The position numbers and the translations under genes are program-made. This document shows, one piece after another, positions 48,540 to 58,840 of a DNA stretch of 64,000 nucleotides (its first letter is position 1; each line of letters begins with the position of its first letter). Under the pieces are notes generated by a model. That model did no database searches. It was not told where the DNA came from and saw nothing but the letters and a program-made list of their open reading frames with translations. This stretch comes from Welwitschia mirabilis (taxonomy: Eukaryota > Gnetophyta > Gnetopsida > Welwitschiales), in assembly GCA_051453625.1 (NCBI GenBank), contig JBOZIK010000001.1, forward strand, positions 205,051,375 to 205,115,374, read 5' to 3'.

Positions 48540-49640
48540 CCTATTCTATGAAGGAAAGATTTTCGTTGGTTTATATTCCAATGAAAAGGTGTTTGAAGTG
48601 TGACAAGATAATTCATGATATTAGCATACCAAGGAGCAGATTGTTTTAAAGATACTTCATAAAATTATTCAACCATAAAAAGTTTTTTATCTAGGAAATC
48701 ATCATAAATAGGTTTATTAGAAGAATTAGGAGAAGTATCAGAAGGAATTCTAGAAAGATGATTAGCTATTAGATTTTGTTTTCTTACCTTGTCTACTATC
48801 ATTAAATTGAATTCTTGTAACAAAAGTATCCATCATATCAGGCATGCAATAGAATCTTTCTTTATCATTAAATATCTAATGGCTGCATGATCTATATAAA
48901 CATAAGTGTGAAAACCAAGGAGGTAATGTCAAAGTTTATCTAGACAAAAGATAATTGCTAGCATCTCCTTTTCNNNNNNNNNNNNNNNNNNNNNNNNNNN
49001 NNNNNNNNNNNNNNNNNNNNNNNNNNNNNNNNNNNNNNNNNNNNNNNNNNNNNNNNNNNNNNNNNNNNNNNNNNNNNNNNNNNNNNNNNNNNNNNNNNNN
49101 NNNNNNNNNNNNNNNNNNNNNNNNNNNNNNNNNNNNNNNNNNNNNNNNNNNNNNNNNNNNNNNNNNNNNNNNNNNNNNNNNNNNNNNNNNNNNNNNNNNN
49201 NNNNNNNNNNNNNNNNNNNNNNNNNNNNNNNNNNNNNNNNNNNNNNNNNNNNNNNNNNNNNNNNNNNNNNNNNNNNNNNNNNNNNNNNNNNNNNNNNNNN
49301 NNNNNNNNNNNNNNNNNNNNNNNNNNNNNNNNNNNNNNNNNNNNNNNNNNNNNNNNNNNNNNNNNNNNNNNNNNNNNNNNNNNNNNNNNNNNNNNNNNNN
49401 NNNNNNNNNNNNNNNNNNNNNNNNNNNNNNNNNNNNNNNNNNNNNNNNNNNNNNNNNNNNNNNNNNNNNNNNNNNNNNNNNNNNNNNNNNNNNNNNNNNN
49501 NNNNNNNNNNNNNNNNNNNNNNNNNNNNNNNNNNNNNNNNNNNNNNNNNNNNNNNNNNNNNNNNNNNAAAAAGGGTTTTACTAATGTATCTAATTACTTT
49601 CATCCCTTTCTCATGTTTTATCCTAACACCCCACCTACAG
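48540..49640 (-). pseudogene. RNase H of Element 3 (partly in gap)
   Basis: The N-terminal part reads KVIRYISKTLF at 49601-49568, then a 594-N gap (48974-49567) follows. After the gap come EKEMLAIIFCLDKL and YVYIDHAAIRYL (48973-48875) with the Asp of DH kept, then LIANHLSRIPSD near 48770-48740. The gap is larger than the ~200 bases expected between these blocks in Element 1 (4117-4206), so it may contain an insertion or a wrong size estimate. Confidence 0.75.
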
Positions 49641-49649
49641 CAAGATTAC

Positions 49650-50430
49650 TAGCGTCACACATTAACTCAAAGTCCTTATTCCAATCTGGTCCACTAACTA
49701 TGACTTTATTAGTAATGGGATTTTTAAGATTCTCAAAGGCATGTTAGCATTCATCACTCCATTCATATTTAAGATCCTTTTCCAAAATTTGATAAAGTGA
49801 CTTACAAATTTTTACATATCCTTTGATGAACCTATGATAAAACCCACAATGTCCCAAAAATGACCAAAGTTGTTTTATGTTAGAAGAAGGTGGAATATTT
49901 TTTATGACATCAATTTTTGATGGGTCCATTTAGATACCTATTATTAAAATATGATGTCCTAAAACTATCCCTTCATTAACCATGAAATGGCTCTTTCCCC
50001 AACTAAGGTGTAGTCCACTTTCAATACATTATTCCAAGACTTCTGCTAAGTGATTCAAAGTTTGGTCAAAAAAATCTCTAAAGACTGAAAAAGCATTCAT
50101 GAAAATTTTAATGGAGTTTTCTATAAGGTTACTAAAAATTCCTATCATAGCACATTGAAAGGTACCTGGAGCATTACATAAACTGAAAGGAATTCTTCTA
50201 AAAGCATAAGTACCAAAAAGGGAGGTGAAATTAGTCTTTACTTGATCTTTATTTGAAATACATACTTGGTTATATGCGGTATACCCATCAAGGAAATAGT
50301 AGAATGCATGTCCTTGTATTCTATCTGATACTTGATCAAGAAAATGGAGAGGAAAATGATCCTTTTTAGTTACTTTGTTAAGTCTTCAAAAGTCTATGCA
50401 TACTCTCCACTTACCACATTTCTTAGCTAC
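49650..50430 (-). pseudogene. Reverse transcriptase of Element 3 (degenerate)
   Basis: This RT is nearly complete in order. GKWRVCIDF is at about 50420-50390, then KKDHFPLHFLDQVSDRI and FYYFLDGYTAYNQV (50310-50270). Next come FRRIPFSLCNAPGTFQ (50200-50150), the YxDD-type box as FMNAFSVF (50105-50081), and HFMVNEGIVLGHHI (about 50000-49940). An open stretch, MDPSKIDVIKNIPPSSNIKQ, continues to FLGHCGFYHRFIKG (49929-49800). OTA elements have FMDDFSV at the box. Here both Asp are lost (Asn, Ala), so the enzyme would be dead even if translated. The DG Asp is kept. One stop follows CIDF. Confidence 0.85.
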
Positions 50431-50737
50431 TACAGTTAATGGGTGAATCCACTAACTACTGTTTATAGGGTAAATGATGTTAGCATCTAAAAGTTTAATA
50501 ATCTCATTCTTAATCACTTATTTTAGTGCTAGATTTAAACATCTTTGAGGTTTTCTTATGGTTTTCGAATTATCCTCTAGGTATATATTGTATTGCATAA
50601 TATGTGGAGGAATATAAGATAGGTCCTTATAACTCTAAGCAAAAGCTTTAGATTTAGATGTGAGAAGTGATACTAATGCTTTCTCAGCTTTGGTATGGAG
50701 ATGGCTACTAATTGTTAGTGGCTTTTTAGATTTTTTG

Positions 50738-51540
50738 TTGATAAAAATGTATTTCAATCCCTTTTTAAGATCTTCAAATTTAACTCAGAGTTGACTTCTT
50801 CATGTCTATTCGTGATTGCATAATCATCCTCATCCAAATTTGTCTCCATGGATTTTACTTTCTCAATGTATTAGGTGGTGATGTTCTCAAATGTATCTTC
50901 CATTAAAGGTTCCATGTTACTATCAAGTTCATAAGGGTTGATGGAATTAAGACTACCTCAGATTGTTGAGAATTCCTTCGAATCATCAAAAAGAGTTAAT
51001 TGTTCATGGATGAGGGCCTTTAATTTAAGTTAATGATGAGCTACAAACATTGTTGATCTAACATCTTAATTTAGCTCATTATTTGAATCCCTTGTATCCT
51101 TTTTTGCTACATTGAAGACTTGAACTTGAATCTTTTTACTACCTACATGAAGTTGCATGGTTCTAGCTCTAGTTTCTATAATGCAGTGTGCAGTAGCATA
51201 AAAATATCTACCTAAAAGCAAGGGGTATCCACCATTGTGATTAATTTTAATAATTATGACATTAATGGGATAGTAGACTTCCTCTATTTGGACAACCAAA
51301 ATCTTTAATAATTCCAAGCAGCTTTCTTAATGTTGAATCAGCCATTTCTAAGACAATTGTTGTTGGCTCAATTTGATTTTCTAATTCAAACTTTTTACAA
51401 ATATGGAGGGGCATTATATTCACACTTGCACCTATGTTAATAAGGACCTTCTTAATCTTTTTGTTACCTTCTAAGATTACATTAATAGTTGCTGCCCCTG
51501 GATCTTTGAATTTTAGACATTTTTGGATCACCAAGTTGGT
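50738..51540 (-). pseudogene. Protease and linker of Element 3, copy B
   Basis: From the N-terminus: KCLKFKDPGAATINVILEGNK, then LINIGASVNIMPLHICKKFELE (51445-51380), which is the D-x-G-A-S protease core with Asn for Asp. LEMADSTLRK, YPLLLGRYFYATAHCIIETR (51230-51170) and a long acidic linker to LKKGLKYIFI-like residues near 50740 follow. Short frames at 51262-51534 and 51066-51317 overlap, showing a frameshift near 51300. Copy A at 53176-54000 is a near duplicate. Confidence 0.8.
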
Positions 51541-51979
51541 TATAGATTGGGCTAAAAATACTTTACTTGGTAATGTACATTTTTGCTTCCTCTTGTAAAG
51601 GTCCTTTCATACTTTGACATAATTAGGATTGTCTTGAAGTATGTGCCAAAATGGTAGTGTGACATTAACATCCTTTATGATTATTTTAATATACTCATCA
51701 TAAGTTGGATTAGAATTAAGTCTATCTAACTAAGGGGTAAGATGTTTTCTTTCTTTGTTTGGTGTTTTTTTTTTATTTGTTGAATTGGAAGTAGAAGGAA
51801 AGTATGTTTTATCAAGGATTTCTACATCTTCATGCTTTTTCTTCAATATTATCACTTGTAGATGGTTCTTTAAGTGTAGTAGTAGTGCCTTTTTGAGTGA
51901 CTACATTCTAATCTTTTTTCACATCATTGGGCTTAGGCAATGTGTTGGAAGCTAATGCATCTTGTGGCCTCTAGTTGGC

Positions 51980-53075
51980 TAAAATAATTTGTTGCATAAT
52001 TTCAGCCAAATATTGTATACTTTTCTAGGTTTACTTAATACTCTTATGCATTTGTTCGTAAATGATTCTTATCTCTATCATAGCTTTTTTAATTGAATCC
52101 TCCTTGTATTGATTATATCCTTCATATCTTGGTTTATATGGTTGTTTAAAGGAGGACTTATACTCAAGTTTGAAAGAAGCGCCTGGTTGATAGTAATACT
52201 TTTTCTCATTAAGGTCCTTTGTATGATTAGGGTTTAATTGATTAGCATAACATACTTCTTCCCTCACTACTTCCTTCATAGTTGGCCAAAATGGGCATTC
52301 ATTGATTATGTGGTTTTCTTCACATAATTTACAAGTAGGATTTGATGTGATGTGGGATTTTGCTAATTTTACCTCTTGAATTTCTTTTATGGTTCTCCTT
52401 ACTAGTGGACTGTCACTGTCACTATTATCTTCATCTTCATACATGAGTTATTTTTGTTTGTCCTCTCGATGTTTAACATGATGGATTTTTCTTAAAGATT
52501 GTTTAGGGGTTTTCTTTTTCTAGGCTTATGCCATGCTTAGCTAAGTTCAACTAAGTCTTGTAAATGTTATTATGCTTCATCAGTTGTATGTTAAAATAAA
52601 CTCCCTCCTCAAGAAAGATCTACCATTGTTTTATCGCACTAGTAAGGCCATTGTAGAAATGGTAAATTAACTCTTCTTGTTGAAATTCATCCATGGGATT
52701 AGTTGAGACTAAAATTAGGAATATTTCCCAAGATAAAGCATAATCCTCATTGTCTTTCTATTGAAAATTTATTACCTTATGATGTCTTTGTCTCAAAGTG
52801 TTTCCACTCAGGAATTGTTTAATGAAGCTTTCTTTGGTAGCCTTCTAAGTTTTGAGACTTTTGTAGGGTAAATTTTTAAGCCAATTTTTTGCTTTTCCAC
52901 TCAATGTATAAGGGAACACTATCATGTAATTCCTATTAGTTATAGGTTTTTTTCTATTACATGTCAGCATTAATTATTCAATGGCCACAATGTGTTCATA
53001 AGAATCTTCATGAATTTCTCCACAGAAAGAGGGGTAGGCATTAAGATTTTTAATTTCTATATCATCCCCAATAGG
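51980..53075 (-). pseudogene. gag: gag of Element 3, copy B (with zinc knuckle)
   Basis: It enters at the gap edge (53075) with IGDDIEIKNLNAYPSFCGEI. Next come a capsid part with ESFIKQFLSGNTLRQRHHKV (about 52830-52770), a DNEDYALSWEIFLILV stretch and IYHFYNGLTS (about 52660). The nucleocapsid part is an open 137-codon stretch (52444-52031) with an intact CKLCEENHIINECPF knuckle (Cys-x2-Cys-x4-His-x4-Cys, about 52335-52290) and a Tyr/Lys-rich tail. The architecture is that of Athila-type Gag. This is the best preserved gag in the window, although stops occur upstream. Confidence 0.85.
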
Positions 53076-53175
53076 NNNNNNNNNNNNNNNNNNNNNNNNN
53101 NNNNNNNNNNNNNNNNNNNNNNNNNNNNNNNNNNNNNNNNNNNNNNNNNNNNNNNNNNNNNNNNNNNNNNNNNNN
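53076..53175. other. Assembly gap (100 N) between overlapping blocks
   Basis: Left of the gap is mid-gag; right of it is the protease-RT linker, which belongs ~2.3 kb further along the same element. The sequence after the gap repeats 50738 onwards. This is a join of two overlapping or paralogous contigs. Confidence 0.9.
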
Positions 53176-54000
53176 TTAATAAAAATGTATTTCAATCCCT
53201 TTTTAAGCTCCTTCAAATTCATCTTAGAGTTGACTTCTTCATGTCTATTTGAGGTTGCATAACCACCCTCATCAAAAGTTGTCTCCATGGCTTTTACTTC
53301 CTCAATGTCTTGGGTTATGATGTTCTCAAATGTTTCTTCCATAAAAGATTCCATATTACTATCAAGTTCATAAGGGTTGGTGTAATTAAGACTATCTAAG
53401 ATTGTTGAGAATTCCTTCATCTCATCAAAAAGAGTTAGTTGTTCATGGGCGAGGGCCCTTAATTCAAGTGAATAACGAGCTGTAAACATTGTTGATCTAA
53501 TATCTTTACTTAGCTCATCATTTGGATCCCTTGTATCCTTTTTTGATGTATTGAAGAATTGAACTTGAATCTTTTTATTACCTACATCAAGTTGCATGGT
53601 TCCAGCTCTAGTATCTATAATGCAGTGGGAAGTAGCACAAAAACTTTATGTAAAAGCAAGGGGTGTCCACCATTGTGATTCATTTCAATAATTATGACAT
53701 CAATGGGGTAGTAGACTTCCTCTATTTGGATAGCCAAATATTTGATAATTCCAAGCATCTCTCTTAATTTTGAATCTACCATTTCCAAAATAATTTTTAT
53801 TGGATCAGTTCAATTTTCTAATCCATTATTTTTACAAGTATAAAAGGGAATTATATTCACACTTGCACCTATGTTAATAAGGGTATTCATAACCTTTTTA
53901 TTTTCTTCTAAGATCACACTAATGGTTGCTGCCCTTGGATCTTTAAATTTTGGACATTTTTGCATTATCAATTTGGCCATAGATTGGGATAAAAACACTT
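53176..54000 (-). pseudogene. Protease and linker of Element 3, copy A
   Basis: A near copy of 50738-51540. The core reads LINIGASVNIIP (53882-53850), again with Asn for the catalytic Asp, preceded by KCPKFKDPRAATISVILEENK. The linker is open for ~140 codons (53597-53176: MQLDVGNKKIQVQFFN to LKKGLKYIF) without the stops that copy B carries, so copy A is slightly better kept here. It is cut by the 100-N gap before RT. Confidence 0.8.
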
Positions 54001-54043
54001 TACTTGATAATGTACATTTTTGCTTCCTCCTATAAAGGTCCTT

Positions 54044-55891
54044 TCATACTTTGACATACTTAGGGTTATCTTGAAGTATGCGCCAAAATGTTAGTATGAC
54101 ATTAACATCCTTCTTGATTGTTTTGATGTACTCATCATAAGTTAGATTAGACTTGAGTCTATCTAACCAAGGAGTAAGATGTTTTCTTTCTTTTCTTAGT
54201 GTTTCACTCTTGTTTGTTAAAGTGGAAGTGGAAGGAAAGGGTGTCTTATCAAGGATTTTTACATCTACATCCTTTTTTTCTTTAATTTTATCACTTGTAG
54301 ATGGTTCTTTAGGTTTAGTAGTAGTGCCTTTTCGAGTAACTACCTTACAATCTTTCTTCAAATCATAGGGATTAGGCAATGTGTTAAAAGCTAATGTGCC
54401 TTATGCTCTCTAGTTGGCTAATAATTTGTTGCATAATTTGAGTTAAATCCTATATATTTTCCTAGGTTTGCTCAATTCTCTTATGCATTTGTTTGTGGAT
54501 GCTTCTTATTTTTATCATAGCTTCCTTAATTGGATCCTCCTTGTATTAATGGTATCCTTCATATCTCAAGTTATATGGTTGTTTAAAGGAGGGTTTATGC
54601 TCAAGTTTAAAGGAAGGACCTGGTTGATGGTAAGTTTTTTTCTTATTATAATAAGGTCTTTAGTAGTGATTAGGGTCTAATTTATTAGCATAATACACTT
54701 CTTCCCTCACTACTTCCTTCACAGTTGGCGAAAATGGGCATTCATTGAATAAGTGGTTTTCTTCACATAATTCACAAGTAGGAGTTGATGTGATATGGGA
54801 TTTTGCTAATTTCACATCTTGGATTGCTTTCACATTCTCCTTATAAGTGGATTGTCATTGTCACTACCATATTTATCTTCATACATGACTTGGTTTTATT
54901 TGTCCTCTCGATGTTTGACATGATTGATTTTTCTTAAAAATTATTTAAGGGTTTTCTTTTCTCTAGGCTTAGGCCATGCTTAAATGTTGACATGCTTCTT
55001 TAGTTGTATGTTAAAATAAACTCCCTTCATAAGAAAGATCTACCATTTATTTTTTTACACTATTAAGGCCATTATAGAAATGGTAAATTAATACTTCTTG
55101 TTAAAATTCATTTATGGGATTGGATGAAACTAAAATTAAGTATCTTTCCCAAGATGAAGCATAATCCTCATTATCTTTTTACTGAAAATTTGTTGCCTCA
55201 TGATGTCTTTGTCTCAAAGTATTTTCACTAAGGAATCTTTTAATGAAGCTTTTTTTGGTATCCTTCCAAGTTTTGAGACTTTTATGGGGTAAGGTTTTAA
55301 GCTAATTCTTTGCTTTCCCACTCAAGAGATAAGGGAACACTATCATGTAATTTCTATCAGTTATAGGTTTCTTTCCATTATATTTGAACATCAATTATTT
55401 AATGGCAATAATTTATTTATAAGAATCTTCATGAGTAAGATTCTTAATTTATATATCATCCTCAATAGGAAGATCAAAAGTATTATGAGTTTCTCTAAGT
55501 TTTATCCATATTTGTCTTTGAGAGTTGGTTGGGAATCACTATAAATTATAAACATTATGGGAGTTGTAAGATTCTAATTTATACATTTACTATTCAAATA
55601 ATGCAAATTTAAAACTTTATTTGTAAAAGAATTTAAATTAAGCCTAGAAGAACTTGTAACAGAAGAGATGGCTTTTGTTTTATGAGGGTACTTAAAAATT
55701 CTAGAAGATGAATCAATAGAAAATGAAAAATTTTCAGAATGTAAATTGCAATGTTCTAATAAATCGTATTTATCAAATTTAAAAAGAAAAATTTGCTCAC
55801 CTCTAGTCCTTGAATTATAAATTTAAATACCTTCTTGAATTGCCTATTTTAAAAATTTCTTTTCACATTGAAAATGTACCTTTTTCTCTTT
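54044..55891 (-). pseudogene. gag: gag of Element 3, copy A
   Basis: Near duplicate of 51590-53075, extended towards the N-terminus. It holds an open 111-codon spacer region before protease (54379-54044, with WLDRLKSNLTYDEYIKTIKK), a knuckle near 54800-54740 in broken form, capsid blocks at 55080-55400, and N-terminal sequence (55440-55890) not present in copy B. It ends at the 100-N gap (55892-55991). The blocks differ from copy B at roughly one base in ten by eye. Confidence 0.75.
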
Positions 55892-55991
55892 NNNNNNNNN
55901 NNNNNNNNNNNNNNNNNNNNNNNNNNNNNNNNNNNNNNNNNNNNNNNNNNNNNNNNNNNNNNNNNNNNNNNNNNNNNNNNNNNNNNNNNNN
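55892..55991. other. Assembly gap (100 N) between overlapping gag blocks
   Basis: Sequence right of the gap (55992 onwards) restarts in mid-gag and repeats 55190-55890. It is again a join of overlapping or paralogous contigs. Confidence 0.9.
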
Positions 55992-56760
55992 TTATTACCT
56001 TATGATGTCTTTGTCTCAAAGTGTTTCCACTAAGGAATCGCTTGATGAAACTTTCTTTAGTATCCTTTCAAGTTTTGATACTTTTGTGGGTTAAGGTTTT
56101 AAGATAGTTCTTTGATTTTCCACTCAATGTTTAAGGGAATATTATCATGTAATTTTTATTAGTTATAAGTTTCTTTCCATTACACGTGAGCATCAATTAT
56201 TCAATGGCAGCAATGTGTTCATAGGAATCTTCATGAGTTTCTCCATAGAAAGAGGGATATGCATTAAGATTTTTAATTTCTATATCATTCCTCATAGAAA
56301 AGGATTATGAGTTTCTCTAATTTTTAGTCCATATTTATCCTTGAGAGTTGGTTGGGAACCATTAGAAATTGTAGACATTATGGGAGTTGTAGGATTCTGA
56401 TTTATACATTTACTATTCAAAGAATGCAAATTTGAAACTTTATTTGCAGAAGAATTTAAATTAACCCTAGAAGAACATATAACAGAAGAGGTAACTTCTG
56501 TTTTAAGAGGGGATTTAAAAATTCTAGAAGATGAATCAATATAAAATGAAAAATTTTCAGAATGTAAATTGCAATCTTCTAGCAAATCTGACTTAACAAA
56601 TTTGCAAATAAAAAGTTACTCATCTCTAGTCCTTGAATTATAAATTTGAATACCTTCTTGAATTTCCTCTTTTAAAAATTTCTTTTCACATTAAAAACAT
56701 ATCTTTTTCTCTTCATATTTTGATGTCATTGCCTTGCTTAACCTAAAAATTTCAACCATT
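55992..56760 (-). pseudogene. gag: gag N-terminal region of Element 3, copy C
   Basis: A third copy of the gag front part, aligned with 55190-55890. The open stretch 56585-56292 reads MLEDCNLHSENFSFYIDSSS to PTLKDKYGLKIRETHNPF. The N-terminus would lie near 56760, where LRLSKAMTSKYEEKK-like residues precede it. It is the copy that continues into the leader, primer site and 5' LTR, so it is the true 5' end of Element 3. Confidence 0.7.
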
Positions 56761-57261
56761 TGACTCAAAACCATTGTAGGTAATCTCTAGGATCACATTA
56801 AAGTATAAGAAGTAGACCTAAGGATTAAGAGTAATGTTTCTTCTTAGAATCTTCACTTAAGACCCAAGAAAAAGACACCAAAAGGATTCTTGCTATATGG
56901 TAATCCTTATAAATCATACAAAGTGCAAGAAGGTAGACCTAGCAAGGGGAAATTATTGCATGTAAAGAGAACAGGAAAAGAAGGGACAATTTATAATAAA
57001 AAAGGGCATACAACATAAACAATAAGTGAAAACAATGTGTTACCCTCTAAAAATGGATAATCTTTCTTGGATAGGAATAGATCTTAGAGGTAATCTTGCC
57101 TTTGATCAAAATACAAGTAGATCTCTTTATGTAATCTTTTCAAAGAAAGTAGATTACACCAATAGGTATTAGATAAAAATTAAAAGTAAATAGAAATAAT
57201 GATAGCATAAATTAAATCCACTTACTTTTGATTTGAATGTACTTAATAGCTTATTTTAATG
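56761..57261 (-). other. 5' leader of Element 3
   Basis: The untranslated leader between the primer-binding site and gag, on the minus strand. It is purine/pyrimidine-mixed, with repeated AGGTCTAC-like words (56815 and 56935 on the other strand as GTAGACCTA). No upstream ORF of note. Confidence 0.55.
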
Positions 57262-57280
57262 CTCTCTAGCAATGGATCCA
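57262..57280 (-). other. Primer-binding site of Element 3 (tRNA-Asp-like, decayed)
   Basis: The minus strand reads TGGATCCATTGCTAGAGAG, two bases after the LTR end. OTA elements such as Athila commonly use a site complementary to tRNA-Asp beginning TGGCGCCGTTGCCGGGGA. Twelve of the first 18 bases agree, and most differences are G-to-A or C-to-T. The tRNA assignment rests on memory of that site. Confidence 0.65.
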
Positions 57281-57283
57281 AAA

Positions 57284-58460
57284 TGTTGGTGGCCTAAATT
57301 GCACTTTAAAAGTAATCAATGCTTGAAACAAGGAAATTGCAACTAGGCTTCGTATAGGGTGAATTAACTAATGAATGTCATAATCTGGAGAGCATAAGGT
57401 AATAATCTAATCAAGCACATAAATAAGAAAGAATATACTTTTGATTCCAAACTAATGTTTAATCAACTTTATGTTTTTGTAATGCAAAAAGAAAAATTGG
57501 CATCAACTATTCTGATGTGTAATTCAAATTATGAAAGAGAAATGAAATGCAAGCCTATGATAACCAAATTTCTGAGTTGTTGTCATCCAACTCAGCCCTT
57601 ATAACCTATGTCTAATTCAGTATTAATCTAATAAAATAGTACTAATGAAACTTTAACATAAACCATAAGAGAAATCATAAGATTTGTAGAAGAAAGATAT
57701 TTTATTAATTGAATGGAATGTCTTACAACACCTCAGTAAGGTAGTGACTCGTCAATGTTAGAAGCACAGCTTAAACACCAAGAATAATCTCTCTTATGCT
57801 AAAATGGAACCTTAACTCCTTTGATGCCTTTGTCACCAATCCTCCAATGGCAAAAATATACCTAAATGATTCCAAATGGGGGTTTTTATATCTTTCCTAA
57901 GGTGGTTACGGGTTAGGGAGATCGATACAGACGAAGAGGCATCATTAGGCATAAACTAAACCTTAATTAACTCAGTTAAAAAGAAGTTATAGCATTGTTG
58001 TGTTACTATTATCATGGGGTCAATAGGTAACATGACACCCCTTCATCATCCAATCACAACCTGCCACATTAGAGACTCATTGGAATTTGAATTTGAAAAT
58101 TAATATCTATGTCGTCTCTTGTGTCATGGGAATGACATATCCCATAGCAGCATGTTAGCCTCATCAAGTTAGCCTCCATAAGCATGCTTCAAATGCCTTC
58201 ATTCTCTTGGTTATGCCCTATGTTATGAGGATAACATACGGGATGATAATCATTTTGTTGGTGTTTTTCTCCACTTTTTGCTCCACTTTTTTCTTGGTTG
58301 AATTCTTGTTTTTCTAGGTGAAAATATTACATTTAAAGTCATAATTAGGTTGTTAGATTAGTTTATGATAAAATGCTTGAAAATGACTAAATTGAGTTCT
58401 TGTTCCCTACAAAACATTGCCAATTACACCATTAAAACATGACAATTTGGTATTGTAATA
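57284..58460 (-). repeat. 5' LTR of Element 3
   Basis: Length ~1177 bp. It aligns with 41801-42658 on one side of the large gap of the other LTR. The start (minus) is TATTACAATACC with the terminal TG decayed to TA, and the end is CCAACA at 57284. A hairpin motif lies at 58109-58139. Confidence 0.85.
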
Positions 58461-58465
58461 ATTAT

Positions 58466-58840
58466 ATCAATCCATAAACTCATCAAGCCTATTATGATCT
58501 TTTTTTTTAATATTCAAAATTTATTCCCTTAAATTTTAAACTATCCTAATGGTTTAAAACTTATCTAAGAAAGCATTCTTAAGAATTTCCCATGAACTAG
58601 AAGCATGATTGAATTTTTATAACATCATAACTAAGCATCACCTTTAAATGAAAAAGGAAAATACCTTAAAAAATCAAATTCTGAATCAAGATAATTTGCT
58701 TTGCATAAGGAATCAAAAAAACTTAAATGCAATTGAGGTTATTCTGATTTCTTACCCTTAAAAGTGGATATCAATGTTATATTTATATTTCTTACTTTTT
58801 TTGAGTGCTTTAAGGATTTATAATTATTGAGTTGTGTGTA
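58466..58840 (-). pseudogene. gag: gag of Element 2, 5' part
   Basis: The minus strand matches Element 1 bases 1130-1463, including GGAAATTCTTAAGAATGCTTT (58588-58608 region) and the stretch ending TTTATGGATTGAT next to the duplicated ATAAT. The reading is interrupted by Element 3 on one side and by Element 4 on the other. This segment is what ties the two halves of Element 2 together. Confidence 0.8.

Larger units (their letters stand above)
41801..58460 (-). mobile_element. Element 3: Athila/Tat-like retrotransposon nested in gag of Element 2
   Basis: Minus-strand element with LTRs at 57284-58460 (5') and 41801-43594 (3'). A tRNA-Asp-like primer site (57280-57262), gag, protease, RT, RNase H, integrase (to 47600), a third ORF (45070-43935) and a G-rich polypurine tract (43604-43595) lie between. 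ATTAT flanks it on both sides (41796-41800 and 58461-58465), a 5-bp target duplication within Element 2 gag. The YxDD-type box (FMNAFSVF) and the integrase motif FDCWGIAFVGP are close to Athila/Tat forms. The LTRs differ at ~7% over one 135-base stretch counted by eye, so this insertion is younger than Element 1. Gag/protease blocks occur in up to three overlapping copies around two 100-N gaps. Confidence 0.88.
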
